Assembly: GCA_963678925.1 (NCBI GenBank)
Contig: OY787533.1
Location: 2,170,001 to 2,234,000 of the forward strand
Length of the DNA stretch: 64,000 nucleotides
Reading direction: 5' to 3'
Source of the DNA: G963665925 sp963678925
Lineage (GTDB): Bacteria; Bacillota; Clostridia; Peptostreptococcales; Acidaminobacteraceae
A program made the translations under genes and the position numbers. This document shows, piece after piece, positions 20,970-29,763 of the stretch. Below the pieces are notes generated by a model that saw nothing but the letters and a program-made list of their open reading frames with translations, was not told where the DNA came from and searched no databases. Position 1 is the stretch's first letter. Every line of letters starts with the position of its first letter.

Positions 20970-21791
20970 ATGATGAATACTAAGCAAATGATGGACATGG
21001 CTCTTGAACTTGCAGGATTAGAGGAAACACCTGTTGATTCGGGCATTCATGTCGATGGAGAAAATATTAAGAAGGTCCTGATCGGTGTCGATATGGAGAC
21101 TGCAGAACTCATGCTGGGTGATAAGCTGGGCGTAGACTGCGTCGTGAGCCACCACCCGATGGCAGGGACACAAATTGTTGATTTTGCGAAGGTGATGGAC
21201 ATTCAGATCGACAAAATGGTCGAATTTGGCGTACCCATCAACCGTGCGCAGAAGGCACTGAGAAAAAAGACATCCAGTGTTGAACTCAACTCGCATGTTC
21301 GCAATTTTGACAGACCCTCATCTGCAGCGAGACTGCTTGGCATGCCATATATGAATATCCATCTTCCAGCGGATATCATCGGTGAGAAAATCATGCAGTC
21401 TTATTTGAATGATGCTGTAAAGGACAAGCCGAAGGCGACACTACAGGATGTGGTTGATGCAATCAGCGCATTTGAAGAATATAAAGACACTCTGGCAAAG
21501 CCTGTCATCCGCGTTGGTGGACCGAGTGACTATGCAGGCAAGATTGCTGTGCTTTTTGCCGGTGGTACAAATGGCGGTGCAGCCGTTTATAAGTCATACT
21601 TTGATGCAGGCGTAGGTACCATTGTGGCTATGCATGTACCTGAAGATGTCAAGAAAGCTGTTGAAGAACAGGGAATCGGCAATGTCGTTGTTGCAGGTCA
21701 TATGGCGAGTGATTCCATTGGTCTGAATAAGATTGTTGAAGCCTGGGAAAAATCAGGTGTTGAAGTCATCAAAATGTCTGGGCTCAAATAA
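20970..21791 (+). CDS. Nif3-like dinuclear metal centre protein
   Basis: A 273-aa NIF3/YbgI family protein. The metal-site SHHPMAG follows a VLIGVD strand, and late residues AGHMASDSIGLNKI supply the second metal cluster (the usual GH-x-x-SE-like position). Family members form hexameric toroids; their enzymatic role is uncertain. Start ATG 20970 (or 20973) has GGGAGG just upstream; the TTG at 20958 is too close to that site. It is flanked by its own terminator. Confidence 0.88.
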   Translation: MMNTKQMMDMALELAGLEETPVDSGIHVDGENIKKVLIGVDMETAELMLGDKLGVDCVVSHHPMAGTQIVDFAKVMDIQIDKMVEFGVPINRAQKALRKKTSSVELNSHVRNFDRPSSAARLLGMPYMNIHLPADIIGEKIMQSYLNDAVKDKPKATLQDVVDAISAFEEYKDTLAKPVIRVGGPSDYAGKIAVLFAGGTNGGAAVYKSYFDAGVGTIVAMHVPEDVKKAVEEQGIGNVVVAGHMASDSIGLNKIVEAWEKSGVEVIKMSGLK

Positions 21792-21810
21792 GTTTGAGAC
21801 AGCTTAAGTC

Positions 21811-21864
21811 AAAAAGCACTGCTGCATTTCTCTGAATGAGATAATGTGGCAGTGCTTTTTTTAT
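21811..21864 (+). terminator. Terminator after the Nif3-like gene
   Basis: AAAAAGCACTGC at 21811-21822 pairs with GCAGTGCTTTTT at 21849-21860, with an inner CATT/AATG extension across a TG/TG mismatch, then more T. Confidence 0.85.
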
Positions 21865-21936
21865 TTTGGCTGACGGATAATATTCGGAAAATATTGTATG
21901 TCCATGAGAAAAATTGGGTATAAGGTATTTTGTCGG

Positions 21937-21954
21937 ACGTTTGGCAACAAACGT
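21937..21954 (+). other. Small perfect inverted repeat upstream of the EF-G-like gene
   Basis: ACGTTTG and CAAACGT flank GCAA, a 7-bp stem with a stable tetraloop. No T run follows, so it is not a terminator. It may be an operator or a leader hairpin in the 278-bp gap before the EF-G-like gene. No convincing promoter was found there. Confidence 0.4.
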
Positions 21955-22070
21955 TTGATAGTATCGAATATTTTGAAAATTTTTAAAATAAGGAAAGGGT
22001 TTTCCGCAAGGGATGTAGAATTTAGTATCTTACACAATCAAAGGAACACATATCTAAGGAGGAAAGCGAC

Positions 22071-24140
22071 ATGAGGGATTATAAAGTTGACAAAATTCGT
22101 AACGTTGCGTTGTTAGGACACGGCGGTAGTGGAAAGACAACTCTGACAGAAGCTGTTCTCTATACATTGGGCAAAACGAAAAAAATGGGCAGGGTAGAGG
22201 ACGGAAATACAGTTTCGGATTTTGACAAGGAAGAAGTATCACGCGGATTTTCATTAGGAGCATCCGTTATTCCAGTTGAGTGGAATAATTCCAAATACAA
22301 TATCCTTGATACTCCAGGATATTTTGATTTTGTTGGGGACGTGTTCAGTTCACTGCGTGTATCCGGTGGCGCAGTTTTAATGGTCGATGCAACTTCGGGC
22401 ATCGAGGTCGGTACAGAAAAGGCATGGACATTTACAGAGAAGCGCAACATGCCAAAAATCATCTTCGTTAACAAGATGGACAAAGAAAACGTAAATTACG
22501 TGAAGATCATTCGCGAGTTAAAAGATACATTTGGAAAGAAAATCGCACCATTCTGTGTACCAATGGGAGAAGGCGAAAACTTTAAAGGTTTTATCAATGT
22601 GGTTGACATGATCGGCCGTGAGTTCGACGGTAAGTCATGCGTGGACGTTCCAGTTCCTGATGAGTATGAAAGCCGTATCAATCCAGTGCGGGATATCCTC
22701 ATTGAAGCGGTTGCCGAGACCGATGAAGAGATGATGGAAAAATACTTTGAGGGTGAGGCGTTCACAGTGGAAGAAATCCACGAAGGCCTTAGAAAAGGGG
22801 TTATTGCAGGTGAAATCGTACCAGTGCTTCTAGGCTCAGCTGAAAAGCAGATTGGTATACATACACTGATGAACATGGTTTATGACTACATGCCAACGCC
22901 GCTTGATATGCATAAGGAAGGCTATGAAGGCACAAATCCTGAAACAGATATGCCAGAAGTGCGTATGGTTGACGAAAAAGAGCCATTCTCGGCATTTGTG
23001 TTTAAAACAATCGCCGATCCATTTATCGGTAAGATTTCACTCTTCAAGGTTTACTCCGGTTCTCTTACAAAAGACACGGACATCATCAATGCCAACAAGG
23101 GTGAAGCAGAAAAAATGAATTCCATCTTCCAGCTATGCGGTAAGGAACAGCTTGACTGCAAAAAGATTACAGCTGGTGATATTGCTGCAATTGCAAAGCT
23201 TTCTGTCACTGAGACAGGGGACACAATCTGCGAAAAGGGTCACCCTATCGTATATCCGGGAATCAACTTGCCAAAACCGTGTCTTTTCATGGCCATAGAA
23301 CCAAAATCAAAAGGGGATGAAGACAAGATCGGCTCATCACTGCATAGACTGGCAGAGGAAGATCCTTCATTTATTGTTGAAAGATCCAAGGAAACACATC
23401 AGATGCTGATTGGCGGCCAGGGTAACATGCAGGTTCAGGTTATTGTCAACAAGCTAAAGAACAGTTTTGGCGTCAGTGTTGATCTGGCAGACCCTAAGGT
23501 GGCTTACAGAGAGACCATTCGTGGTGTTGCAACTGTTCAAGGCAAGCATAAGAAACAATCTGGTGGTTCTGGTCAGTATGGTGATGTTCACATCAAATTT
23601 GAACCATCTACTGAAGAATTTGTCTTCGAAGAAAAGATCTTCGGCGGCTCTGTACCGAGACAGTATATACCGGCGGTTGAAAAGGGCTTGAAGGATTCTC
23701 TTGAAAAAGGTATTCTTGCAGGATTCCCTGTTGTGAATGTCAAGGCGACACTTCTTGATGGATCATACCATGCGGTAGATTCCAGCGAGATGGCATTTAA
23801 GACAGCTGCACATGTGGCCTTTAGAAAAGGGATGGAGCAGGCTCAGCCAGTGCTTCTCGAACCGATCATGAGCGTTGAAATCTATATTCCAGATGAATAC
23901 ATGGGTGATATCATGGGTGACATGAACAAACGCCGCGGCAGAATCCTGGGCATGGAACCGCATGAAAAAGGATTCCAGAAGGTTATTGCCGAAGCACCGC
24001 AGTCAGAAATGTTCAAGTATGCAACAGAACTTCGTTCAATGACGCAGGCAAGAGGGTTCTTCAATATGTCCTTCGAACGCTACGATGAAGTGCCAATGCA
24101 GATTGCCGTTAAGGTAATAGAGCATGCAAAGGAAGACTAG
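22071..24140 (+). CDS. EF-G-like translational GTPase
   Basis: A 689-aa protein with the five-domain EF-G layout. The P-loop reads GHGGSGKTT rather than the canonical AHIDAGKTT, and the effector region reads VSRGFSLGASV rather than the usual ERGITI form. It therefore belongs to the EF-G-like paralogue group rather than being the housekeeping fusA, which normally sits in the rpsL-rpsG operon. NKMD (G4) is present, as are domains III-V. The exact role is unknown. Start ATG has AAGGAGGAAAG upstream. Confidence 0.88.
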   Translation: MRDYKVDKIRNVALLGHGGSGKTTLTEAVLYTLGKTKKMGRVEDGNTVSDFDKEEVSRGFSLGASVIPVEWNNSKYNILDTPGYFDFVGDVFSSLRVSGGAVLMVDATSGIEVGTEKAWTFTEKRNMPKIIFVNKMDKENVNYVKIIRELKDTFGKKIAPFCVPMGEGENFKGFINVVDMIGREFDGKSCVDVPVPDEYESRINPVRDILIEAVAETDEEMMEKYFEGEAFTVEEIHEGLRKGVIAGEIVPVLLGSAEKQIGIHTLMNMVYDYMPTPLDMHKEGYEGTNPETDMPEVRMVDEKEPFSAFVFKTIADPFIGKISLFKVYSGSLTKDTDIINANKGEAEKMNSIFQLCGKEQLDCKKITAGDIAAIAKLSVTETGDTICEKGHPIVYPGINLPKPCLFMAIEPKSKGDEDKIGSSLHRLAEEDPSFIVERSKETHQMLIGGQGNMQVQVIVNKLKNSFGVSVDLADPKVAYRETIRGVATVQGKHKKQSGGSGQYGDVHIKFEPSTEEFVFEEKIFGGSVPRQYIPAVEKGLKDSLEKGILAGFPVVNVKATLLDGSYHAVDSSEMAFKTAAHVAFRKGMEQAQPVLLEPIMSVEIYIPDEYMGDIMGDMNKRRGRILGMEPHEKGFQKVIAEAPQSEMFKYATELRSMTQARGFFNMSFERYDEVPMQIAVKVIEHAKED

Positions 24141-24152
24141 ACTAAAGTAATC

Positions 24153-24183
24153 AAGGGCCACTGCCAAGCAGTGGTCCTTTTTA
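24153..24183 (+). terminator. Terminator after the EF-G-like gene
   Basis: AAGGGCCACTGC at 24153-24164 pairs with GCAGTGGTCCTTT at 24168-24180 around CAA, followed by further T. Confidence 0.88.
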
Positions 24184-24244
24184 TGTAGAGACCAAGAATC
24201 GCGCCCTAGTCAACGAGTTTGTGGGATTTTTTACCGAAAAAAGG

Positions 24245-24250
24245 TATAAT
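24245..24250 (+). promoter_or_regulatory. -10 element of the mcsA-mcsB-clpC promoter
   Basis: A perfect TATAAT about 60 bp before mcsA. The best -35 (TTGTGG at 24219) has a 20-bp spacer and is poor. No pair of CtsR heptamers (GGTCAAA-type) is visible around it. Confidence 0.45.
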
Positions 24251-24309
24251 AAGTAGTAAGGCAAACTCTTGTTCCCTCTCATGATTTGAAAGCTTGGAGG
24301 GACAGGTAA

Positions 24310-24825
24310 ATGAAGCGGGGTGGAAGCGTGAAATGTGAGCACTGCAAAAAGAACACAGCTAGCATCGAGTTGAGTCAGGTGCTTGATGGCGAGCGGAAGG
24401 TCATACACCTGTGCGAGGCATGTGCACAGAATCTTAAACCATCATCGCCCTTCATGACAAGCGGCTTTATGTCAGGTCTGCTCGATACGATCCATAGCTC
24501 AGGGCTTAAGGTGAACTATATCAAGACGACAGCCTGCACCAAATGCGGGATGACATACGGGCGTTATAAGGAGTCCGGTTACCTGGGGTGCGACGCTTGC
24601 TATAAGGCTTTTGAAGAAAAGCTCAACCCTCTGATCAGGAGAATACATGGCAGTGAAAGACATACTGGAAAAATGCCTGTGAAATATTCGGGCTCCATAC
24701 AGATACAAAGGGAAATTGTACGCCTGAAAGGGCAGTTGGACCAGGCCGTACGCAGGGAGGCCTTTGAGGAGGCTGCACTGCTTCGGGACCGCATCAAGGC
24801 ACTGGAAAAGACACTGAAAACATAA
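24310..24825 (+). CDS. mcsA: McsA-like zinc-finger/UVR protein
   Basis: A 171-aa protein. Four CxxC pairs (C9/C12, C35/C38, C76/C79, C94/C97) form two treble-clef-like zinc sites. A C-terminal UVR motif follows (residues about 133-170, EAFEEAALLRDRIKAL). In known systems McsA activates the arginine kinase McsB and links it to ClpC. Start ATG 24310 has GGAGGG at 24296-24301; GTG 24328 is a possible later start. It is the first gene of the cluster, and no ctsR precedes it. Confidence 0.9.
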   Translation: MKRGGSVKCEHCKKNTASIELSQVLDGERKVIHLCEACAQNLKPSSPFMTSGFMSGLLDTIHSSGLKVNYIKTTACTKCGMTYGRYKESGYLGCDACYKAFEEKLNPLIRRIHGSERHTGKMPVKYSGSIQIQREIVRLKGQLDQAVRREAFEEAALLRDRIKALEKTLKT

Positions 24826-24838
24826 GGGGGAAAGCGTC

Positions 24839-25843
24839 ATGCATTTAGATATTGATTCCTGCATAATTGAATCGCGTGTACAAGTGGCACGCAATCTCAA
24901 AGCCTATCCCTTCCCGGTGTCCATGGATGCGAAAACCCGTGAACAGCTGGTTCTCGAGCTCAAGGAAATATTCAGCGCCCAAAAGGTGGAAGAGGCGTGC
25001 AGGCTTGAATGGCGTAGCGATAATGAAATCGGATATGCTCAGCAGAAGGTATTCGACCTGCTTTACGGATTCAGTTATAAGAAGCATGAGAACATGCCCT
25101 ATCACATAGCGGAAGACACGGAAATGGGACTGACGGTTTTTGTCGCGGCAGAAGATCACATGAACATGTTCATACGGGATTACGGTTTTGTAATCAGCCG
25201 CCTGTTTGAGGACATTAACAGAATTGATGATCTCATAGACAGACTAACGGAATATGCCTTTGACAGTGAACTAGGATATCTGACCAGCGAGGTTACCAAT
25301 GTGGGAACAGCAATACATGGAACAGTGCTGATCCATTTGCCCATGCTTTTTGAGACCGGTCAGATGGAAGGCATAAGTCAGGCAGCTGCACAGCTAGGTC
25401 TCGGCATTGCGCGGTTTAGTGAAGCGGGCGCTGACGCCATCTATAAAATACAGAATCACATTACCCTTGGTCGTTCTGAAATTGAAATCATAGATACGAT
25501 CTGTGAGATCGTGAAACAGCTTGCAAAAAAAGAAAATGATGCCCTAAGCGGTGTAGTAAAAGTCAAGTCCATAGAGCTTGAGGACAGAATTTACAGGTCC
25601 TTGGGGCTTCTTCAAAAGGCGCGTCTTTTAAGCAGACAAGAGGTGCTTGGGCACCTTTCGAACATACGGACAGGCATACGGCTCGGGTTGTTTGAGAATC
25701 TGGCCATGAAAGACGTGGACGCCTTGATTTTCTCTACAGATTCAGGACAGCTGCAGCTCAGCAGCCACAAAATACTGAATGCGCAAGAGCTTAGTGCCGA
25801 GCGTAGCTTGATTTGCAGGACATTCTTCAAAAGGGAGGGATAG
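24839..25843 (+). CDS. mcsB: McsB-family protein arginine kinase homologue, probably catalytically degenerate
   Basis: A 334-aa guanidino-phosphotransferase fold protein, slightly shorter than usual (about 350-365). Several hallmark positions look altered compared with the McsB motifs I know. SSRIRLARN is here ESRVQVARN (Q15 for Arg). NEEDHLRIQ is here AAEDHMNMF (N109 for Arg). The catalytic-Cys loop TSCPTNVGTG is here TSEVTNVGTA (E151 for Cys), followed by H160 for Arg. The fold-forming parts (YLTS, IQNHITLG, LEDRIYRS, RTGIRLG) remain. It may be a scaffold or pseudokinase. It ends one base before clpC. Confidence 0.85.
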   Translation: MHLDIDSCIIESRVQVARNLKAYPFPVSMDAKTREQLVLELKEIFSAQKVEEACRLEWRSDNEIGYAQQKVFDLLYGFSYKKHENMPYHIAEDTEMGLTVFVAAEDHMNMFIRDYGFVISRLFEDINRIDDLIDRLTEYAFDSELGYLTSEVTNVGTAIHGTVLIHLPMLFETGQMEGISQAAAQLGLGIARFSEAGADAIYKIQNHITLGRSEIEIIDTICEIVKQLAKKENDALSGVVKVKSIELEDRIYRSLGLLQKARLLSRQEVLGHLSNIRTGIRLGLFENLAMKDVDALIFSTDSGQLQLSSHKILNAQELSAERSLICRTFFKREG

Positions 25844-25844
25844 T

Positions 25845-28367
25845 ATGCCCGTATTTGAAAAGTTATCAAGAGCGTCAAGAAAAGCCGTCAATACGGCGTT
25901 CGACGAAGCACGCCATCTGGGCCATAATTTTGTTGGGCTGGAACACATCCTCCTTGGTCTAGTCAGGTCGACAGACAATAAGGTCTCAGCCATATTGCTG
26001 GAACAGGGCATTCGGGTGGAGGACATTCGTCTGGAAGTCATCAAGCTGACGGGACAAAGTGTTTTTCAAGCCAATGTGGACGGCTATTCGCCAAGGGCGC
26101 GCACCTGTCTTGATCAAAGTGCCCTTATTGCAGAAATGCTTGGCTACGGTACAATCGAGCCTGAGCATATTATGCTTGCGATTTTAGAAAATGAAGACTC
26201 GGTGGCATACATGGCAATTGATGCCCTGATGATAGACTTGCTCGAACTGAAAAACACACTGAAAATCATTTCTCTCGAGGCAGGCGACTTTGACGTGCCT
26301 GAAGAAAAGGAGCCCAGTCCTGAGCGGGACATAAAGGCCCTTACAGAAGCCATGCGCGCCAGTGCCAAGGTGAGCGAAAAGGAGGAGGGGGCAAAGGAGA
26401 AACTGCTTGACCAGTTTGGTGTCAACCTGACATCGCTGGCCTCTGACAAGCGTCTTGACCCTGTTGTCGGCAGGGCAGTGGAAATCAAGCGCATGATTCA
26501 GGTGCTTTGCAGACGGACGAAGAACAATCCATGCCTTGTCGGTGAGCCGGGGGTTGGAAAGACAGCGGTGGTTGAAGGTCTTGCGCACCTCATTGCAGAA
26601 GGCACCGTACCCGAACGGCTGATTGGCAAGAAAATAGTATCTCTCAATATGGGCAGTCTTCTTGCAGGGACAAAATACAGGGGCGAGTTTGAACAGCGCC
26701 TTACAAACATACTGAAGGAAATTCAAGAGGACAGGGACGTCCTTCTCTTTATAGATGAACTGCATACCATTATCGGTGCAGGCGGTGCGGAAGGGGCCAT
26801 CGATGCCTCGAGCATTCTCAAACCCAGTCTAGCGCGCGGTGAAATTCAGGTCATCGGTGCGACGACATCAAGTGAGTATCAGAAGTATATTGAAAGGGAT
26901 TCTGCCCTGGAACGCAGATTTCAGCCAATACGGGTCAATGAGCCCTCTGTTGAAGATACGCTGGAAATCCTAAAAGGGGTCAAGGAATCCTATGAAGGAC
27001 ATCATAATGTCTATATCAAGGATGAAGCGATTGTTGCTGCAGTGGAGCTTTCAGACCGGTATATCGCTGACCGCTTTCTACCGGACAAGGCTGTCGATAT
27101 TGTAGATGAAGCCTGCTCTATGGTGCGTATTGACGCGGCAGGCGACCCTGCACATATTGAAGCGCTGAGCAACCGACTTGAAGAAATCCGGGTGGACAAG
27201 GCAAAGGCAATCCACGAGCTGGCATTTGAGAAGGCCGCTCAGCTGCGTGACAAAGAACGTGAGGTTATTGAAAGAATTGAAATTGAAAGAGCCCTTTACA
27301 GAGAAACGCTGGAGGTCAATCTGATTGTTGACAGGTCACACATTGAAGCGGTGGTTTCCGAGTGGACCGGGATTCCTGTTGCAAGAATTGCAACCTCTGA
27401 GAAGGAGCGGCTGCTTCATTTGGAGGACCAGCTCCAGAAGCGGGTGATTGGACAAATTGAGGCTGTGGAACTCGTATCAAAGGCCATCAGAAGGTCCAGG
27501 GTAGGTCTGGCAAATCCAGGACGGCCAATTGGGTCCTTTGTTTTCCTCGGACCAACCGGTGTAGGCAAGACGGAGCTTTCAAAAGCGCTTGCAGAGTCCC
27601 TCTTCGGAGAGACGGACTCGCTGATCCGTGTAGATATGTCAGAGTATATGGAGAAGCACCACGTTTCCAAGTTAATCGGTTCACCCCCGGGATATGTCGG
27701 ACATGAGGAGGGGGGCCAGCTGACGGAGAAAGTTAGACGCAGACCTTATGCCGTGGTACTTTTTGATGAGATTGAGAAGGCACATTCCGATGTCTTCAAC
27801 ATACTCCTGCAGATACTTGATGATGGCATCCTCACAGATTCCAAAGGCCGCAATGTCAACTTCAAGAATACGGTTATCATCATGACATCAAATGTCGGGG
27901 TAGATAAGATCAAGAAGCAGGCCTCTGTCGGATTCATGACAGATGACGGCAATGTGGACTATATGGCCTATGAAGGCATGAAGGAAACCCTCATGGAAGA
28001 AATGAAGGAGAGCTTCCGTCCCGAGTTCATCAATCGTATAGATGACATTATTGTATTCCACCGCTTAAAGGAAGCGGATCTCGTGAAAATTCTCGAAATA
28101 CTGCTGATGGAATTCAGAAAGCGCCTCCAGCGTCTTGGTATAGAAATCGAGGTTTCAGGTGCCCTGAAGCATAGCATATGCACGGAGGGCTACAGCGATA
28201 CTTATGGTGCAAGGCCGCTGAAGCGCATGGTTACAAAGTTCATCGAGGATCCGGTGTCGGAAGAGATACTCCAAGGCGAAATCGCTCAGGGGGACAGGAT
28301 TCTGTTAGACTATGTAGATGCAAAAGTCACAGTAACAAGAACAAATAGGACAGTCAGCAAGGTTTAG
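25845..28367 (+). CDS. clpC: ATP-dependent Clp protease ATPase subunit ClpC
   Basis: An 840-aa HSP100 unfoldase. The order is: N-domain with two Clp-N repeats (residues about 1-145), AAA-1 with GEPGVGKTA, a short M-domain with a UVR-like segment (FEKAAQLRDKE), AAA-2 with GPTGVGKTE, and a C-terminal D2-small domain. A VGF loop (QASVGFM) indicates docking to ClpP. In Firmicutes, ClpC degrades arginine-phosphorylated proteins marked by McsB; here the adjacent kinase looks degenerate. Start ATG 25845 has GGGAGG upstream, one base after the mcsB stop. Confidence 0.95.
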   Translation: MPVFEKLSRASRKAVNTAFDEARHLGHNFVGLEHILLGLVRSTDNKVSAILLEQGIRVEDIRLEVIKLTGQSVFQANVDGYSPRARTCLDQSALIAEMLGYGTIEPEHIMLAILENEDSVAYMAIDALMIDLLELKNTLKIISLEAGDFDVPEEKEPSPERDIKALTEAMRASAKVSEKEEGAKEKLLDQFGVNLTSLASDKRLDPVVGRAVEIKRMIQVLCRRTKNNPCLVGEPGVGKTAVVEGLAHLIAEGTVPERLIGKKIVSLNMGSLLAGTKYRGEFEQRLTNILKEIQEDRDVLLFIDELHTIIGAGGAEGAIDASSILKPSLARGEIQVIGATTSSEYQKYIERDSALERRFQPIRVNEPSVEDTLEILKGVKESYEGHHNVYIKDEAIVAAVELSDRYIADRFLPDKAVDIVDEACSMVRIDAAGDPAHIEALSNRLEEIRVDKAKAIHELAFEKAAQLRDKEREVIERIEIERALYRETLEVNLIVDRSHIEAVVSEWTGIPVARIATSEKERLLHLEDQLQKRVIGQIEAVELVSKAIRRSRVGLANPGRPIGSFVFLGPTGVGKTELSKALAESLFGETDSLIRVDMSEYMEKHHVSKLIGSPPGYVGHEEGGQLTEKVRRRPYAVVLFDEIEKAHSDVFNILLQILDDGILTDSKGRNVNFKNTVIIMTSNVGVDKIKKQASVGFMTDDGNVDYMAYEGMKETLMEEMKESFRPEFINRIDDIIVFHRLKEADLVKILEILLMEFRKRLQRLGIEIEVSGALKHSICTEGYSDTYGARPLKRMVTKFIEDPVSEEILQGEIAQGDRILLDYVDAKVTVTRTNRTVSKV

Positions 28368-28387
28368 TGAAAATAGAGGTGTAGGTT

Positions 28388-29758
28388 TTGGCAAAGAGTA
28401 AATCAAAATTTGTATGTCAGTCATGTGGATACATGTCTGTGAAGTGGCTGGGTAAATGTCCAGGATGTGGTGAGTGGGACTCCTTTGTGGAAGAGCTTGA
28501 AGCGTCAAAGAGTGCGCATAAAAATGAGGCAAAGACGATCAGCACGGCGTCCAAGCCGCAAAGACTGAGTGAAATCACATTTGAGAATGAAGACAGGACG
28601 AAAACCAATATTGCCGAACTGGACAGAGTGCTTGGCGGGGGCATCGTCAGAGGCTCTCTGGTACTGGTGGGGGGAGACCCGGGAATCGGAAAATCGACAC
28701 TCCTGCTGCAGGTTGCCGACCTTATCGCACGTCAGAACAAGAAGGTGCTCTATGTTTCGGGAGAGGAATCCATCAAACAGACCAAGCTGCGGGCGGACCG
28801 CCTGAACGCAGGCAGTGACAATCTTCTGATCGTTGCTGAGAACAATCTGGACAGAATTCTTGCCCATATCGAAAATGAGAAGCCTGACCTGCTTATAACA
28901 GACTCCATACAGACAGTCTATCATCCCGAGGTTGCTTCGGCACCGGGAAGCGTCTCACAGGTACGCGAGGCGACAGGTGTTCTTATGCGTGTAGCCAAGG
29001 GCATGGGGGTTGCGACCTTTATAGTTGGCCATGTGACGAAAAGCGGGTCCATAGCCGGTCCTAAGGTTCTGGAGCACATGGTGGATACGGTTCTTTACTT
29101 TGAAGGTGAAAAACACAACGTCTATCGTATTCTGCGGGCTGTAAAGAACCGTTTCGGATCGACTAACGAGATCGGCATATTTGAAATGAGCAATAGGGGA
29201 CTCATAGAGGTTCAGAACCCTTCGAATCTATTTTTATCCAACAGACCTGAAGAAGCCCCTGGATCGGTGGTCATAGCTGCCATGGAAGGCAGTCGACCTG
29301 TCCTGATAGAGCTTCAGGCCCTCGTTTCCCAGTCGAGCTTTGGAAATCCAAGGCGGATGGCAAATGGGGTGGACTACAACCGCGTAATTATGCTCATGGC
29401 GGTGCTTGAAAAGCGCGTTGGTATGATGATTAGCGATCAGGATGGGTATGTAAATGTTGTAGGGGGCATGTCGCTGGATGAACCGGCTGCTGACCTCGCA
29501 ATTATTACGGCAATTGCATCAAGCTTCAGGAATAAACCTGTAGACCCGAGCACCATGATATTTGGAGAGGTCGGACTGACCGGTGAAATCCGAAGTGTAT
29601 CCCACGCACAGAACAGACTGATTGAATCCAGCAAAATGGGTTTTAAGAAATGTGTTCTCCCTAAGGGAAATATGGATGGTCTTGAAATACCCAAGGGTAT
29701 TCAGGTGTACGGCATAGAAACTGTAGAGGAAGCCTTTGCCATACTATTTGGGAGGTAG
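28388..29758 (+). CDS. radA: DNA repair protein RadA
   Basis: A 456-aa protein. An N-terminal C4 zinc finger (CQSCGYMSVKWLGKCPGC) is followed by a RecA-like ATPase with Walker A GGDPGIGKST and the RadA-specific KNRFGS motif, then a Lon-protease-like C-terminal domain. It drives branch migration in recombination repair. TTG start at 28388 with an AGAGGTGTAGG site. It lies 20 bp after clpC and 5 bp before disA, so it is probably cotranscribed with both. Confidence 0.95.
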   Translation: MAKSKSKFVCQSCGYMSVKWLGKCPGCGEWDSFVEELEASKSAHKNEAKTISTASKPQRLSEITFENEDRTKTNIAELDRVLGGGIVRGSLVLVGGDPGIGKSTLLLQVADLIARQNKKVLYVSGEESIKQTKLRADRLNAGSDNLLIVAENNLDRILAHIENEKPDLLITDSIQTVYHPEVASAPGSVSQVREATGVLMRVAKGMGVATFIVGHVTKSGSIAGPKVLEHMVDTVLYFEGEKHNVYRILRAVKNRFGSTNEIGIFEMSNRGLIEVQNPSNLFLSNRPEEAPGSVVIAAMEGSRPVLIELQALVSQSSFGNPRRMANGVDYNRVIMLMAVLEKRVGMMISDQDGYVNVVGGMSLDEPAADLAIITAIASSFRNKPVDPSTMIFGEVGLTGEIRSVSHAQNRLIESSKMGFKKCVLPKGNMDGLEIPKGIQVYGIETVEEAFAILFGR

Positions 29759-29763
29759 TCATT

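Noticed and set aside
24190..24240. AGTCAAC near 24209 as a CtsR operator.
   Set aside because: Only one half-site resembles the heptamer; the second copy needed for a CtsR site is missing.
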